NCBI RefSeq assembly: GCF_024494695.1
Contig: NZ_JANHDP010000001.1
Span: 752,842-816,841, forward strand
DNA length: 64,000 bases
Direction of reading: 5' to 3'
Origin: Natronoarchaeum rubrum
Lineage (GTDB): Archaea; Halobacteriota; Halobacteria; Halobacteriales; Natronoarchaeaceae
A program made the translations under genes and the position numbers. The notes under the pieces are model-generated. The model did no database searches and was not told the origin of the DNA. It saw only the letters and a program-made list of their open reading frames with translations. The stretch's first letter is position 1. Every line of letters begins with the position of its first letter. Below are positions 1 to 9,242 of this stretch, piece by piece.

Positions 1-83
1 TCGGCGCGCCGGCCGGCCCGCCGGAGCGCGGCGATCGTGTTCTCGGGCGCCTCGGCGGCGTAGCCGCGGTGGGCGATCTCCAT
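1..83 (-). CDS. Glycerophosphodiester phosphodiesterase, N-terminal fragment
   Basis: Only the first 27 codons are in the window; the gene continues beyond base 1. Reading from ATG at 83 gives MEIAHRGYAAEAPENTIAA, the diagnostic start of the GDPD family (AHRG, then PENT), in which the His-Arg pair and the Glu-Asn pair build the active site of the TIM barrel. The family hydrolyses glycerophosphodiesters to glycerol-3-phosphate and an alcohol, plausible in an organism with glycerol-based ether lipids. A TATA-like element 31 bases upstream suggests a leaderless transcript and supports this start. No signal peptide, so probably cytoplasmic. Confidence 0.85.
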   Translation of the reverse strand, partial: MEIAHRGYAAEAPENTIAALRRAGRRA

Positions 84-109
84 CCGGCGACCCCTTCGGC
101 TGGCACTCA

Positions 110-118
110 CCTAAATGT
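110..118 (-). promoter_or_regulatory. TATA box of the glycerophosphodiesterase gene
   Basis: On the minus strand the element reads about ACATTTAGG, centred 31 bases before the ATG at 83. It sits against a perfect 10-base palindrome CTCCCGGGAG (119-128), and bases 123-146 form an imperfect hairpin with GGGA-GACGAC and GTCGTC-TCCC arms. The palindrome lies where an archaeal BRE or an operator would be; it could instead end the upstream DUF5305 transcript. Confidence 0.45.
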
Positions 119-157
119 CTCCCGGGAGGACGACTGTCGTCTCCCGAGAGTCGCGAT

Positions 158-1420
158 CTATTCGTCGGCCGACGGCGGTGGTTCGACGTCGAAATCGTCG
201 CCCAGCAGGTCGTTGATGTCCGTAACCTCCGGATCGGAGGGTTCAGCGCCGTCATCTGCAGGCTCGGTCTCATCGAAGGCGTCGGACTCCGAGACGTGCT
301 CAGAATCCTCGACTGGAACGAGGTCGGTACCGGGCGGATCGAACGTGTACGCGACGTCGCCGTCGAGGACGGCGAACAGTCCAGTCGATGGGTCCTCGAC
401 CACGCGCCGGTCGCTGTCGATGGCGACGTCGACCAGCCCTTCGAGCGATTCGGTCTCGACTGTCGTTCGCCCGCCCAGATCGTCGGGCAACCGCCCGACG
501 GTGATCCAGTCGTCGAACTCTTCGCGCTCCCGACGGACAGCGCGGCGACGGCGTCGCTGCGGGTCGATGCCGAGACGACCGGTGTGGTGCGCCCACCCCA
601 GACCAACCAGCCCCGCGATCGCACCGAGAGCCAGTGCGGGCCCGCCCAGCGACCGGAGCGGGCCGTACTCGGCCGGAACTGTCCGCTGATGAGTCACGTC
701 GTCCGACCAACTCCCGCCCTCGGACGTGACGTCGTAGGTACCGCCGTCCGTCGTGATCGTCAGCACGTCTTCGCGGTTGCGATCGACGGTCTCGTCGGCG
801 ACGGTCACGGTCGCGTCAGTCACCGCGACGACCCGGATCGATGGTTCTCCTGCCGCAGCGCCGAGGTCGGTCTCGATCCGTCGGATGCGGTCGCGGACTC
901 GCGAGACGTTGACGGTCGCAGTCACGTTTTGGCGTTCGCCCGGCGCCAGCGCGCCGGACGACGTTCGATCGAGACGCTCGGTCGTCTCCCAGAGCACGTC
1001 GTCTCCGTCGGTCGATCGGACGACGAGCGACAGGTTCGTCCGCACCGCAGCCGGTTTCGTCGCCCGATGACGGTACGCGTACTCGACGTTCAGCTCCGGA
1101 CTGGCGCGCGTGAAGTACGTCGACCGATCGTCCAGTTCGGTTCCGTTCGCGAACACCTCGGTGTCGCGCTGGACCGTCGCGGCGTGGTCGAACCGACCGG
1201 CGTCGGACCACGTTCCGACGACCTCGCTCTCGGTCTGTTCGCCGGGAGAGACGTGGGGCGCATACGTGACGCCGGCCCCCAGCGCCGCAAGCAGCAGCAA
1301 CCCGGCAACGACGAGTGGAAGCTGGGTCGCAGCGAACTCCCGTGCTCTGTGTGTGATCCCACCCGGCGTGTCGTCGACCGTTTTCGACGGCTGCTCCGGC
1401 GTGTCAGTCGTGCCTGTCAT
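158..1420 (-). CDS. DUF5305-type membrane protein
   Basis: 420 residues. One transmembrane helix near residues 33-54, a large external domain of about 200 residues rich in beta-strand-like sequence, a second helix near 255-277, and a cytoplasmic acidic tail. This topology and its position directly after an archaeal signal peptidase match the haloarchaeal DUF5305 family, which recurrently neighbours SipW-like peptidases. Its ATG overlaps the stop of the peptidase gene by four bases (ATGA), so the two are translationally coupled. The function is unknown; I infer a role in handling or anchoring the secreted DUF1102 proteins encoded upstream. The family name is from recognition of layout, not a search. 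Confidence 0.7.
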   Translation of the reverse strand: MTGTTDTPEQPSKTVDDTPGGITHRAREFAATQLPLVVAGLLLLAALGAGVTYAPHVSPGEQTESEVVGTWSDAGRFDHAATVQRDTEVFANGTELDDRSTYFTRASPELNVEYAYRHRATKPAAVRTNLSLVVRSTDGDDVLWETTERLDRTSSGALAPGERQNVTATVNVSRVRDRIRRIETDLGAAAGEPSIRVVAVTDATVTVADETVDRNREDVLTITTDGGTYDVTSEGGSWSDDVTHQRTVPAEYGPLRSLGGPALALGAIAGLVGLGWAHHTGRLGIDPQRRRRRAVRREREEFDDWITVGRLPDDLGGRTTVETESLEGLVDVAIDSDRRVVEDPSTGLFAVLDGDVAYTFDPPGTDLVPVEDSEHVSESDAFDETEPADDGAEPSDPEVTDINDLLGDDFDVEPPPSADE

Positions 1421-2553
1421 CGTCGAGAGATCGTTCGGCTAGCGTTCGAAGTCCGTGTTCGGATCGATCCAGTCCCTAGTGCTATTCGTAGCGCGCCGGC
1501 CGTCCCTCCCGCGAGTGCGGACGCAACTGTCAGGACAGCTAGCCACGGATGCACCGAGTGGGCCGCCAACACGACGGACCGCGGAAGGACGGCGACGTAC
1601 TGGTATCTGGAAAGCGACCTGACGTAGTACCCGGTCTCGGACGGTGCGGTGATGCTCAGCGTCGCTGCGGCAGCGTCCCGAGACCCGACCCGCTGGTGCC
1701 GCGGAGCGATATCCACGCCTGGGCTTGTGGGTTCAGTGACGGCGTACACGGGGAGGACGCCTCTGTTCCGGACTGTGACTGATCGATCGCGAGTTTCGCC
1801 GGTCGGAATGACGTTCGCGGCCTCGGAGTTCGTCTCGGCGCTCACGATGCCGTACTCCTGCGTCCCGCCGGCGACCAGCATGCTGCCGGCAGCGGCGAGG
1901 AACACGACCGCCGCTACGGCGACCACGACGGTACGCCCGTCGTAAACGCCGGTACGCGAACGGTCCCGATCGCGGCTGCGCCCGGGTTCCTCATCCTTCA
2001 GCGACCCGGCGACGAGCGATAGGACGCCGACGCCGAACAGCAGCAACGTTAACCAGTGAGTGTGCTGTACTGCGCGTATCCCGGTCAGTCCGGTCACTCG
2101 CGTCTGTACCGCGCCAACGCCGTCGTTCAACGCTTCGACCCCCGTTCCAAGATTCGGGATGACGACGGGATTGCCGTCAACCTGCCATGCCGTTGCGACG
2201 ACCTGTCCGTCTGTGACGTACGGTTCGGTCCCGTCCTGATCAGTGAACGGGTTCCCGTCGCCCTTCGTGACGTATCCTTGGTCCGTGACCTCGACGACGC
2301 GATGGGTTGTGAGACCGCCGCCGTGGAGCTTCTGGGCCCGAAAAACGATAATATCTCCCTCCTCGACGGGACCGGCGACTTCGGCGGGAATCGAAACGTA
2401 CCCGTCACCGGGCGCTAACGTCGGCTCCATGCTGTCGGTCTCGACGTAGGACAGCAGAACGGGCTGGCCGAGCAGACTGCCAACGACGAGCGTCGCCGAC
2501 AGCATCAGCACCGCCCCACCGACGACCGTTTTGACGCGCGAGCTACCGATCAT
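1417..2553 (-). CDS. Signal peptidase I, archaeal/SipW type (S26B) with long C-terminal extension
   Basis: 378 residues. Helix at about 8-30, then the catalytic serine in ETDSMEPT (Ser41), a histidine in LTTHRVV (His84) and an aspartate in KGDGNP (Asp99). The Ser-His-Asp arrangement marks the ER/archaeal/SipW class rather than the bacterial Ser-Lys class. It cleaves signal peptides on the outer face of the membrane. The peptidase domain ends near residue 150; beyond it are helices near 165-183, 205-230 and 330-355 enclosing a beta-rich domain of about 100 residues, which an ordinary Sec11 peptidase lacks. The DUF1102 genes just upstream are likely dedicated substrates. Confidence 0.88.
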   Translation of the reverse strand: MIGSSRVKTVVGGAVLMLSATLVVGSLLGQPVLLSYVETDSMEPTLAPGDGYVSIPAEVAGPVEEGDIIVFRAQKLHGGGLTTHRVVEVTDQGYVTKGDGNPFTDQDGTEPYVTDGQVVATAWQVDGNPVVIPNLGTGVEALNDGVGAVQTRVTGLTGIRAVQHTHWLTLLLFGVGVLSLVAGSLKDEEPGRSRDRDRSRTGVYDGRTVVVAVAAVVFLAAAGSMLVAGGTQEYGIVSAETNSEAANVIPTGETRDRSVTVRNRGVLPVYAVTEPTSPGVDIAPRHQRVGSRDAAAATLSITAPSETGYYVRSLSRYQYVAVLPRSVVLAAHSVHPWLAVLTVASALAGGTAGALRIALGTGSIRTRTSNASRTISRR

Positions 2554-2659
2554 ACGTGCGGACCGTGGCAGTCATCTATTTGAGGAGACCACGGCCCAGC
2601 CCGATATTTTCTCATCTATAGTATTGTTAATTACTATATCTATTTAAAATTCTTGGATT

Positions 2660-2681
2660 AGTGTACTTAAAAAATCGCGCC
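2660..2681 (-). terminator. T-tract terminator after the DUF1102 gene
   Basis: Read on the minus strand, a GCGC-rich stretch is followed at once by six T residues (plus-strand AAAAAA near 2668-2673), 20-40 bases past the stop of the 2702-3265 gene. Archaeal termination needs only a T-tract. Bases 2600-2660 are markedly AT-rich and must also hold the signal peptidase promoter, although I cannot choose one TATA box with confidence. Confidence 0.5.
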
Positions 2682-2701
2682 TCGTACCGACCGACCCCGC
2701 G

Positions 2702-3265
2702 TCACACCGTGGCCGCGGCGCCGATCGTGAGCGCGACCTGGTACTCGTCGTTCCGAACATCCACGCCGTGCGTGTCGACTTCGAGCCCGCACGCGAGTGA
2801 CTCCCCGACGCCGATCGACTCCGATGGAGCTGATTCCGTCAGCACCGCTCCGCTTTCGACGTCGAACACCGAGACCGACGGAACGTCGTTCTGGACCGTC
2901 TGGGCGCCGTACACTGCGACCGGCTGTGTGCCGTGGTTCGTGACGGTGAACAGTCCACCGCCCTCGGAGTCTGCTGCGTCGCCGGCGAACCGGTAGGTCG
3001 AGTCTGTGCCGAGTCCCGTCGGGGTTGTTCCCGCGTAATCGCCGTCGTCGTCGCCCGGAAGCTCGAACTCGACGGTCCCACCGTCGATCTCGGAGCGCTC
3101 GCCGGCGCCGACTTCCTCGAGTTTCAAGACGGCGTCGTAATCCTCTTCGACGTCGACGTTGACCGTCCGATCCGCCTCGACGCTCGTGAACGCCCCGCTG
3201 CCCGCCGCGAGCCCGAGGCTAGTCGCGACGCCGCCGAGACCGACGACGAACGATCGTCGCCTCAT
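2702..3265 (-). CDS. DUF1102-type secreted protein with Tat/SipW-like signal
   Basis: 187 residues. The N-terminus has a twin-arginine start (RRRSFVVG), a hydrophobic stretch, then GAFTSVEADRTVNVDV. That last motif is the conserved core of haloarchaeal DUF1102 proteins and resembles the SipW-dependent signal of TasA/CalY-like fibre proteins, in which the cleavage region is followed by a conserved beta-strand. The mature part looks like a single beta-sandwich, with short acidic loops and no cysteine pair. It lies just upstream of the signal peptidase gene on the same strand, separated by a terminator-like T-tract. Its role is unknown; a cell-surface or filament subunit is an inference. Confidence 0.75.
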   Translation of the reverse strand: MRRRSFVVGLGGVATSLGLAAGSGAFTSVEADRTVNVDVEEDYDAVLKLEEVGAGERSEIDGGTVEFELPGDDDGDYAGTTPTGLGTDSTYRFAGDAADSEGGGLFTVTNHGTQPVAVYGAQTVQNDVPSVSVFDVESGAVLTESAPSESIGVGESLACGLEVDTHGVDVRNDEYQVALTIGAAATV

Positions 3266-3307
3266 AGGCCGCCCCTCGTCCGTACAGTCATCGGTGAACG
3301 AGCGAGG

Positions 3308-3862
3308 TTACAGTTCGTCCTCGGTCTTCGCCACGAGCGTGATCGTCCCGTCGTAGTTGGACGGATCGAAGTCGTCGCGGACGATGAACCCGACCTCTGC
3401 CATCGTGTCGCCGGGGCCGAGCTTGAGGTTGTCCGAGGGATCGGACGTGTCCACGTTGCCCGCAGGTGCGTTGAGACTCCAGTCGTCCTGATCGCCGTTC
3501 GGGGTCGCGTCAGCAAAGATGCTGAGGCTCCCCTCAGTGAGCTCGCCGGAGGACGGTTCCTCCGCCCAGACGTAGACGTCCTGGGTGCCGTTGTTCGTGA
3601 TGTCGAACACGTCGCGCACGATCGTCTCCGCGTTGTCGTTGACGGCGTCGAGACTGACCGACAGTTCGCCGCCGTTGACTTCGGCGTACGCCGCGTTCGG
3701 TCCGTCGCTCTCCGACAGGGCCAGGAAAGCCCCGCTGTCATCGGCAACCGTGACCGACACACCGCGATCAGCCTCGACGCTGGTGAACGCGCCGGTGCCC
3801 ATTGCAGCCGCCCCGCCAGCGGCGACCGTTCCGATTCCGAACAGGAATTTGCGTCGTTCCAT
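3308..3862 (-). CDS. DUF1102-type secreted protein, second paralogue
   Basis: 184 residues from ATG at 3862. It has a clear Tat motif (RRKFLFG), a glycine/alanine-rich hydrophobic stretch, then GAFTSVEADRGVSVTV, nearly identical to the core motif of the neighbouring gene at 2702-3265. The reading frame is open up to 4081, but the extra 73 residues resemble no signal peptide and cross an inverted repeat, so I place the start at MERRKF. The mature domain is acidic and beta-rich, with the phrase DITNNGTQDVYVW typical of this family. The two paralogues are probably co-secreted and processed by the adjacent peptidase. Confidence 0.78.
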   Translation of the reverse strand: MERRKFLFGIGTVAAGGAAAMGTGAFTSVEADRGVSVTVADDSGAFLALSESDGPNAAYAEVNGGELSVSLDAVNDNAETIVRDVFDITNNGTQDVYVWAEEPSSGELTEGSLSIFADATPNGDQDDWSLNAPAGNVDTSDPSDNLKLGPGDTMAEVGFIVRDDFDPSNYDGTITLVAKTEDEL

Positions 3863-3972
3863 TGTTGGTAGTCCTCCGAGCGCGTGACCGTCCGAACCGC
3901 GAATCGTCCGTCGACCGGGTTCGCCGGTGCGCTCTATCCACTCCAACGGATCATACCCTCTTTTGTATACAC

Positions 3973-4002
3973 TCCCAGGCTGTGGGAAAATAGGGCCTGG
4001 GA
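3973..4002. promoter_or_regulatory. Inverted repeat, possible operator or leader hairpin
   Basis: TCCCAGGC at 3973-3980 and GCCTGGGA at 3995-4002 are exact complements around a 14-base spacer. It lies 110-140 bases upstream of the DUF1102 start at 3862, so it could be a binding site for the adjacent winged-helix regulator or a stem in a long 5' leader. Confidence 0.5.
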
Positions 4003-4135
4003 ACTCACGTGGGAAGGTCTGAACGGTTCCAGGCGACCACTGTATTGTGTTCAGGAATGAGTTGAACGTATACAAAGCCACCCTGCGTTCTATTCATACA
4101 GAGATGGTATATAGTACAACCGTAAAACATAGCGT

Positions 4136-4146
4136 AAATTTATATG
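4136..4146 (+). promoter_or_regulatory. TATA box of the winged-helix regulator
   Basis: AAATTTATATG, centred at about 4141, predicts transcription from about 4168. That is downstream of the possible TTG start at 4163, and therefore supports the ATG at 4223 as the start of the regulator. Confidence 0.6.
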
Positions 4147-4222
4147 CAGTCGAGCGATAGTCTTGTGCGAGGCTGAGTCGCGTCGCGCTGGAGGGGCGGA
4201 AAATACGCACGAGACACAACGC

Positions 4223-4813
4223 ATGAAAGGACCTGACGTACCGGCGGCAGTGGGCCTGTGGTCCTCGCCGGAGCCGGCGCTTCCGCGAGGGGAGATATTC
4301 GAAGTGTTGAGCAACGGGCGACGACGACAGGTGTTGCACTACCTGAAGCGACAGGAGGACAGGCAGCGAATCGAACTCCGAGAACTCGTCGACCACGTCG
4401 CAGCGTGGGAGAACGACGTCTCGGTCGACGAGGTCGACGCGGACGAACGCAAGCGAGTCTACACAGCACTCAGGCAGTCGCATCTACCCAAGATGGACGA
4501 GGCGGGCGTGATCGAGTACGACAACATGCGCGGCGAAGTCCTGCTGACTGATCGCGCCCGCGAAGCGCAGTTGTACCTGGAGTACGTCCCCAGCGAGGAC
4601 ATCCCGTGGAGCCACTGTTACCTCGGGGTTACGGGCGTCTGCAGCGCGCTCGTCGGGCTGGTCGGATTGGATGTCGGGCCGTTCGGTGGCTTGCCCTGGA
4701 TCGCGCTCTGCGTGCTGATCGTCGCGACGTTCGGGGTGACGTCGGCGGCCCACGCGCTTCAGTCCTCGCGCAACCGACTCGGTAGCGACGAGTTCGCGCT
4801 TTCGGACAGATGA
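4223..4813 (+). CDS. Winged-helix membrane-anchored regulator (DUF7344-like)
   Basis: 196 residues from ATG 4223. The first 110 residues look like a winged helix: EIFEVLSNGRRRQVLHYL, then a block that includes KRVYTALRQSHLPKMDEAG and VIEYD, the usual layout of haloarchaeal DUF7344 regulators. Two hydrophobic segments follow, near residues 130-150 and 153-173, so the protein is probably anchored in the membrane with the DNA-binding part inside. The in-frame TTG at 4163 lies before the predicted transcription start. It overlaps the next gene by four bases (ATGA) and diverges from the DUF1102 genes, so control of the export module is a reasonable inference. Confidence 0.75.
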   Translation: MKGPDVPAAVGLWSSPEPALPRGEIFEVLSNGRRRQVLHYLKRQEDRQRIELRELVDHVAAWENDVSVDEVDADERKRVYTALRQSHLPKMDEAGVIEYDNMRGEVLLTDRAREAQLYLEYVPSEDIPWSHCYLGVTGVCSALVGLVGLDVGPFGGLPWIALCVLIVATFGVTSAAHALQSSRNRLGSDEFALSDR

Positions 4814-5298
4814 CCCGGCTCACCTGGATCGGCGCGATCTGCACGCTTCTGGCTGCGGCGACGCTCGTCGGCGCAACGGGCGGGTTCGGCGCCGCCAGCG
4901 CGGATCGAGAGTTGATCGTCGACGTCGCCGACGGCGACAGCGCCGATCTTGGCGTCGACGTGCGCGCGACATCGAAGTACGGTTGCGGCGCCGCCGTGAC
5001 GGTGACGAATAGATTTCCCGCGACGATCGAGTCGGTGACCGTCGAGGGAAGCCATCACAGACTGAATGATGGATTTCCCCACGAGAGCGCCACCATCGAC
5101 GGGCTCGCTCCGGGCGAAGCCGAAACCGTCACCATCTCTCTCGACAAGTTCGCCGGGGCCGCGGAAGTGACGATCGACGCCGACGGCGAAGACGTCTCGG
5201 TCGAACTCGTTCGGGACGTCGACGCGTCCGGGGCATCCCCGTGCGAGAAACCCGGGAAAGGAGGGAAACGAAATCGAGGCCCCGGTCACGGCGCGTAG
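4810..5298 (+). CDS. Secreted protein with SipW-like signal and basic tail
   Basis: 162 residues, co-transcribed with the regulator before it (ATGA overlap). The N-terminus is a hydrophobic signal (residues 5-24) ending in GGFGAASADRELIVDV, which follows the same pattern as the ADR-V-V core of the two DUF1102 proteins nearby, although the Tat arginines are absent. One beta-sandwich domain follows, with single cysteines in KYGCGAAV and SPCEKP that may pair. The last 15 residues are strongly basic (KPGKGGKRNRGPGHGA), unusual in a salt-in archaeon and suggestive of binding to an acidic surface polymer. The function is unknown. Confidence 0.7.
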   Translation: MTRLTWIGAICTLLAAATLVGATGGFGAASADRELIVDVADGDSADLGVDVRATSKYGCGAAVTVTNRFPATIESVTVEGSHHRLNDGFPHESATIDGLAPGEAETVTISLDKFAGAAEVTIDADGEDVSVELVRDVDASGASPCEKPGKGGKRNRGPGHGA

Positions 5299-5338
5299 GA
5301 GCCACAGATTCAACTTCCGGGCCGACGCGAGTACCAGT

Positions 5339-6049
5339 ATGTCCGTCAGTTTCGACTTCGGGGACAGAGTTGCGGTCGTCACCGGCGCCTGCGGGGCGCT
5401 GGGTAGCGCAGTCGTCGAACGGTTCCGCGACGCGGGTGCGACCGTCGCCGCGGTCGACGTGATCGAGCCCGATAACGAGGACGCGCTGCTCGACCCCGAC
5501 GACGGGACCGAGTTCTACCGGATCGACCTGACCGACGAGGCATCGGTCGAGGATGGCATCGCCGAGATCGCCGACGACCACGGCCGGATCGACTACCTCG
5601 CGAACGTCGCGGGCACCTGGCGCGGCGGCCAGCCGATCGAGGAGACGCCGGTCGATGAGTTCGACATGCTGTTCGACGTCAACCTCAAGAGCGCCTTTCT
5701 GGCGAGCAAGCACGTGCTCTCCGAACTGCGCGACGCCGAGGGCGCCATCGTCAGCATCAGTTCCCGCTCGTCGCTGTCGGGCGGCGAGGGCGACGGTCCC
5801 TACCGCGCCTCGAAGGCGGGCGTGCGGCTGCTGACCGAGACGCTGGCCGAGGAGAACAAGGGCGACGTTCGAGCCAACGCCGTCATGCCGAGCGTGATCG
5901 ACACGCCGGCGAACCGCGAGATGATGCCAGACGCCGATCACGATGCGTGGGTCGATCCGATCGACATCGCGGGCGTCGTTGTCTTCCTCTGTAGCGACGG
6001 CGCCAGTCCGACCAGCGGCGCCGCCGTGCCGGTGTACGGAGAAGCTTAA
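5339..6049 (+). CDS. Short-chain dehydrogenase/reductase (SDR)
   Basis: 236 residues, the standard length of a classical SDR. It has the cofactor motif TGACGALG (residues 15-22), an NVAG element near 88 and the catalytic pair in YRASK (Tyr155, Lys159), with serines in SISSRSS just before. An aspartate at the end of the second strand (AAVDVIEPD) favours NAD over NADP. The substrate cannot be read from sequence; 3-oxoacyl-ACP reductase-like and sugar/alcohol dehydrogenase activities are both possible. It stands alone between the secreted protein and a convergent transporter gene. Cytoplasmic. Confidence 0.88.
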   Translation: MSVSFDFGDRVAVVTGACGALGSAVVERFRDAGATVAAVDVIEPDNEDALLDPDDGTEFYRIDLTDEASVEDGIAEIADDHGRIDYLANVAGTWRGGQPIEETPVDEFDMLFDVNLKSAFLASKHVLSELRDAEGAIVSISSRSSLSGGEGDGPYRASKAGVRLLTETLAEENKGDVRANAVMPSVIDTPANREMMPDADHDAWVDPIDIAGVVVFLCSDGASPTSGAAVPVYGEA

Positions 6050-6070
6050 AAGCGAGTAAGTCCCGGCGGG

Positions 6071-7429
6071 CTACAGTTCGGACAGCCAACTGGCGAAGTC
6101 TTCGGTCAGGAAGGTGTAGTACTCGAGGACGCCGAGAACGACGACCACCGCCAGCACGACCAGCACCGGGATCCGAAGCAGCCAGAGCCAGGTTGTATCC
6201 AGACTTCGCGGGTTACCGATTCCGTTTTTCAGTTCGTCGGCACCGACGTCAGGAATCACCCAGCCGACGAACGCCGAGAGGATCAGCGCACCCAGCACCA
6301 GCAGGATGCCGTTGACGAACTTGTCGAATACGTCGACGAAGATGATGTCGAGCGCGCTCGGGATGCCGAGCAGGAAGATCGCGCCGGTCAGCAGCGCCGT
6401 CGCGCGGAACCGATCGTAGCCGTGGTCGTCGACCAGATAGGAGACGACGACCTCCAAGATGCTGATCGAACTCGACAGGGCCGCGATGGCGACCGTCGCG
6501 AAGAAGACCGCACCGAGGATGCCGCCGAGCGGAATCTCGGCGAACGCCGCGGCGAGCACGACGAAGATCGCGCCAGCGCCCGGGTCGCCGGGAGCGACTC
6601 CAGGGGCAGAAAAGATGATCGGGAACACGATCAGTCCCGTCACGAACGCAACCAACGTGTCGAGGCTGATGATCATGATTCCGTCCTCGACGAGGTTCCG
6701 ATCCTCACCGAGGTAGGACGCGTACGTGATCATGACGCCCATCCCGATCGAGAGGGTAAAGAACGCCTGCCCGGCCGCGGCGGGAAGGATCGACTGCCAA
6801 TTGTTTGCGATCACCGACAGATCCGGCGAGAGGTAGTACGAGTACGCCGCCGACGCGCCATCGAGAGTGAACGCGTAGGCGGCGAGACCGATCACCAGAA
6901 CGATGATCGCCGGGACCATCACCTTGACAGCGAGTTCGATCCCCTGCCGGATACCGAGCCCGACGATGGCCAGCACCGATAGCATGAACACCGCGTGCAG
7001 TGCGAGAGCGTCGAGGCCACTGGCCATCGACCCGAACTGAGCCTCGGCCGTTGCGAGATCGGCCGCATAGCCGCCGGCGAGCCCTTCGTAGGTGTACCGG
7101 AGCGTCCACCCGGCGACGACGCTGTAGTACGACAGAATGACGAACGCGGTGAACAGGAACATGTAGCCGACGTACTCCCACGTCCGCCCGCCCAGATCAC
7201 GTAACGCCCCCGCAGGGTTGAGCTTCGTGCGCCGACCGACGACGAATTCAGCGAGCATCGCCGGGAAACCGATGGCGATCACGAACAGCAGATAGACGAG
7301 GACGAACGCCGCACCGCCGTTCTCGCCCACCTGGAACGGAAATCGCCAGATGTTACCTAGTCCCACTGCACTCCCAACCGCGGCGAGGATGAACCCCGCT
7401 CTCGTCGCCCATGTTTCTCGTTCGGACAT
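6071..7429 (-). CDS. Neurotransmitter:sodium symporter (NSS) family transporter
   Basis: 452 residues from ATG 7429; an upstream in-frame ATG at 7492 is unlikely because a strong TATA box lies between them. The N-terminus carries the NSS signature GSAVGLGNIWRFPF followed by NGGAAFVLVYLL, the unwound first helix that binds sodium and substrate. About 11-12 hydrophobic helices follow. Bacterial and archaeal members import amino acids such as tryptophan, leucine or tyrosine with sodium. The substrate is unknown. It is transcribed divergently from the acyl-CoA carboxylase genes. Confidence 0.92.
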   Translation of the reverse strand: MSERETWATRAGFILAAVGSAVGLGNIWRFPFQVGENGGAAFVLVYLLFVIAIGFPAMLAEFVVGRRTKLNPAGALRDLGGRTWEYVGYMFLFTAFVILSYYSVVAGWTLRYTYEGLAGGYAADLATAEAQFGSMASGLDALALHAVFMLSVLAIVGLGIRQGIELAVKVMVPAIIVLVIGLAAYAFTLDGASAAYSYYLSPDLSVIANNWQSILPAAAGQAFFTLSIGMGVMITYASYLGEDRNLVEDGIMIISLDTLVAFVTGLIVFPIIFSAPGVAPGDPGAGAIFVVLAAAFAEIPLGGILGAVFFATVAIAALSSSISILEVVVSYLVDDHGYDRFRATALLTGAIFLLGIPSALDIIFVDVFDKFVNGILLVLGALILSAFVGWVIPDVGADELKNGIGNPRSLDTTWLWLLRIPVLVVLAVVVVLGVLEYYTFLTEDFASWLSEL

Positions 7430-7453
7430 ACAATCCAGACTCCACAGGCGACG

Positions 7454-7463
7454 TTTATAAAAA
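7454..7463 (-). promoter_or_regulatory. TATA box of the NSS transporter gene
   Basis: On the minus strand TTTTTATAAA, centred 29 bases before the ATG at 7429. This spacing implies a leaderless transcript and excludes the longer frame starting at 7492. Confidence 0.7.
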
Positions 7464-7631
7464 TGGTGTATGAAAATGGACATATCTGACAAGAAAACGG
7501 CACGAATGGTGTTAAGGGGCCGCTACCCGATAATCAGATGTGTTGGAAATTCTGTCAGTTTCTCAGTATGAATGACAGAGACAACAACACGATCTGCGGA
7601 CCGGCCATCGTTCGAGGCAGCTACACGACAG

Positions 7632-7684
7632 AAATTTTTTGCCTGTGCTGGTTGACAATCGCGGTATGGAGACAAACGGGAGGT
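7632..7684 (+). promoter_or_regulatory. Promoter and Shine-Dalgarno of pccB
   Basis: An AT-rich element AAATTTTTT at 7632-7640 predicts transcription from about 7662. GGAGGT at 7679-7684 lies seven bases before the ATG at 7692, a textbook ribosome binding site. This gene therefore has a short leader, unlike the mostly leaderless genes around it. Confidence 0.6.
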
Positions 7685-7691
7685 CACCAGC

Positions 7692-9241
<1,550 letters not shown>

Positions 9242-9242
<1 letters not shown>

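Larger units (their letters stand above)
3863..4222. other. Divergent intergenic control region of the export module
   Basis: About 360 bases between a DUF1102 gene (leftward) and a winged-helix regulator (rightward). It holds a perfect 8-base inverted repeat (3973-3980 and 3995-4002), two copies of GTATAC in opposite flanking context (TTTTGTATAC at 3961 and GTATACAAAG near 4071), and an AT-rich block at 4100-4146 with the regulator's TATA box. No coding sequence is convincing here. Confidence 0.6.

Noticed and set aside
296..1627. 443-codon open frame on the plus strand opposite the DUF5305 gene
   Set aside because: It is arginine/valine-rich antisense sequence created by GC-rich codons; the minus-strand gene has membrane helices and an overlap with the signal peptidase gene.
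3863..4081. N-terminal extension of the second DUF1102 protein
   Set aside because: The frame is open, but the extra residues look unlike a signal peptide and the Tat motif starts at 3862; the region also holds an inverted repeat.
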